This document shows positions 4,719 through 5,529 of a DNA stretch of 5,529 nucleotides, in pieces. A model generated the notes under the pieces. It saw only the letters and a program-made list of their open reading frames with translations. It was not told the origin of the DNA and ran no database searches. The DNA is taken from the NCBI GenBank assembly GCA_002792135.1, contig PFNU01000131.1, positions 1-5,529 of the forward strand, given 5' to 3'. The translations under genes and the position numbers were made by a program. Positions within the stretch are counted from its first letter, which is position 1; each line of letters begins with the position of its first letter. This stretch comes from a bacterium (Candidatus Torokbacteria) CG_4_10_14_0_2_um_filter_35_8. Its GTDB lineage: Bacteria > Patescibacteriota > GCA-2792135.

Positions 4719-4926
4719 ATGATAAAGTTTTAGAGCAAGTGATATAGATTTAGAAAAACTCCCAGAATTACTAACAATGAAACAAGTATCGGAGATACTT
4801 GGCGTTTCTAGCATGACTTTGAGACGCTGAGACGCCAAAGGGATACTAAAGCCCTTTAGGCCAACGCTGCGAAATGTAAGGAGATACAGAAAACAGGATA
4901 TTATTAAATTTATCAACAAAAAATAG
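4719..4926 (+). pseudogene. Broken MerR/excisionase-type helix-turn-helix protein
   Basis: From the ATG at 4777 the frame reads MKQVSEILGVSSMTLRR, then TGA (4828-4830), then continues in the same frame as DAKGILKPFRPTLRNVRRYR and on to KQDIIKFINKK and a TAG at 4924-4926. This is a typical small DNA-binding domain: helix-turn-helix at VSEILGVSSMTLRR, a wing, and a closing RRYRKQDIIKFI helix. The TGA sits where the family nearly always has Trp (LRRW), so one G-to-A change (TGG to TGA) explains it. Codons before 4777 also read like protein (SDIDLEKLPELLT) with no start in that frame back to the stop at 4723. An ATG at 4719 right after the promoter would join them if one T is dropped from the run at 4728-4731, so a second lesion is likely. 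It was probably a regulator or excisionase of a now-lost neighbour. The downstream part could not be made without recoding. Confidence 0.75.
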
Positions 4927-4976
4927 AGAAAAGTAATCTATGTGATTTTCATTTTGTAGCTCACTACATTAAAGGT

Positions 4977-4983
4977 AAGGGTG
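4977..4983 (+). promoter_or_regulatory. Ribosome binding site of the epimerase-like gene
   Basis: aagggtg ends eight bases before the ATG at 4992 and is the only Shine-Dalgarno-like sequence I find in front of any gene here. It supports 4992 as a real start even though the encoded protein looks like the second half of a larger family. Confidence 0.45.
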
Positions 4984-4991
4984 AACAAAAA

Positions 4992-5522
4992 ATGAAATCC
5001 GCCGCCCCAATTTTATGGAATAAATTGAAATTTTCGCACAGATGGCTTTTCGGCTTCAAAGTGAGTGTGATAGATGTAGACGATTTGGCAGAGATTATTT
5101 ACCACCTTCTTGAAGCAATCAGAGTTCCCTCTCGAGGACAAAAGCCTGTTGAAGCTAATGTTACTAATGGAGAATTAGTTTTCGGAGAGATCGTCAAAAA
5201 TCTTCTTCCGGAAGATGAACGGAGTATTCCTAAAGCAATTATTCCAGCTTGGTTTGAAGGACTTTTCCTTTGGCTTTACTCCGTTATAGTTCCAATAGTT
5301 AGATCAGAGAATCAATTTGCGCGAAGATTGGCCAGTTTTGCCAAAAGAAGTTTAATGGATTTTAAAAAACAAAGCGGAGCAGATGATTTTAAAACCGCTG
5401 AAGATATAAAAAAGTCAGCATTAGATGCTTATAATTACGAAGTACTGGAAAGGAGCCCAAATTTGATTGTTTCCAATAAACACCATCCTGTAATTTATGT
5501 TGGCTCTAGACTAGCATATTAA
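4992..5522 (+). CDS. C-terminal half of an extended SDR/epimerase-like protein (5'-truncated or stand-alone)
   Basis: This 176-residue protein begins where the second half of an extended SDR (NAD-dependent epimerase/dehydratase family) would be: KVSVIDVDDLAEIIYHLLEA at 23-42 matches the conserved HVDDLAxxI strand-helix, and VEANVTNGELVFGEIVKNLLP (53-73) fits the following substrate-domain strand and helix. The N-terminal half, with the GxxGxxG cofactor loop and the YxxxK active site, is absent and is not found upstream, where the broken HTH gene and palindromic island lie. Residues 82-103 are hydrophobic (AIIPAWFEGLFLWLYSVIVPIV) and could be a buried or membrane-associated helix. The C-terminal half (105-176) is not recognised. 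Without the Rossmann half it cannot be a normal dehydrogenase. Either it is a remnant left by rearrangement, or a short protein with another role; its intact frame and ribosome binding site suggest it may still be made. Confidence 0.6.
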   Translation: MKSAAPILWNKLKFSHRWLFGFKVSVIDVDDLAEIIYHLLEAIRVPSRGQKPVEANVTNGELVFGEIVKNLLPEDERSIPKAIIPAWFEGLFLWLYSVIVPIVRSENQFARRLASFAKRSLMDFKKQSGADDFKTAEDIKKSALDAYNYEVLERSPNLIVSNKHHPVIYVGSRLAY

Positions 5523-5529
5523 ATAGAAT

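Noticed and set aside
4312..4733. Three short frames (both strands) across the large palindromic island
   Set aside because: Mutually overlapping, Arg/Ser/Ala-rich, and dictated by inverted repeats. A repeated element is the simpler reading.
4828..4830. Genome-wide UGA reassignment
   Set aside because: The five complete genes are full length, use TGG for Trp and normal Gly codons, and contain no internal TGA, so a local mutation is more likely.
4674..4919. Minus-strand 81-codon frame
   Set aside because: Antisense to the helix-turn-helix pseudogene, whose plus-strand translation is clearly homologous to a known domain.

Overview
The window looks like chromosomal DNA from an AT-rich bacterium with a small genome. 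A Candidate Phyla Radiation (Patescibacteria) member is my best guess, but this is inference from composition and gene style: short leaders with almost no Shine-Dalgarno sequences, divergent nucleotide enzymes, and sudden GC-rich palindromic islands in AT-rich DNA. No rRNA, tRNA or marker gene is present to fix the lineage. The genetic code appears standard: TGG is used for Trp, and the intact genes contain no internal TGA.

Left half (1-2940, all minus strand): a pyrimidine nucleotide block. Read in the direction of transcription it is pyrE (orotate phosphoribosyltransferase), a dUTPase-like protein, a dCTP deaminase, and the first 293 residues of a divergent ThyX-like flavin-dependent thymidylate synthase that runs off the left edge. 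Together the last three could convert dCTP to dUTP, dUMP and dTMP, with PyrE supplying UMP precursors upstream. The gap between dcd and thyX holds a cluster of short hairpins built from one heptamer, partly with a 19-bp period. The gap between pyrE and dut holds a perfect 10-bp inverted repeat. A possible promoter and a leader hairpin lie upstream of pyrE.

Middle (2941-4311): about 530 bp without a convincing gene, carrying short direct repeats, a lone DnaA-box-like 9-mer and a GC-rich hairpin island. Then comes an intact classical short-chain dehydrogenase/reductase (SDR) on the minus strand, with a palindrome just upstream of its start.

Right (4312-5529): a second, larger GC-rich island of nested inverted repeats (including a perfect 16-bp stem and an 18/19 stem). 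It is followed on the plus strand by a good promoter, a broken MerR/excisionase-type helix-turn-helix gene whose conserved Trp codon is TGA, and a 176-residue protein that resembles only the C-terminal half of an extended SDR/epimerase. The right part looks like rearranged accessory DNA, in contrast to the orderly pyrimidine block.
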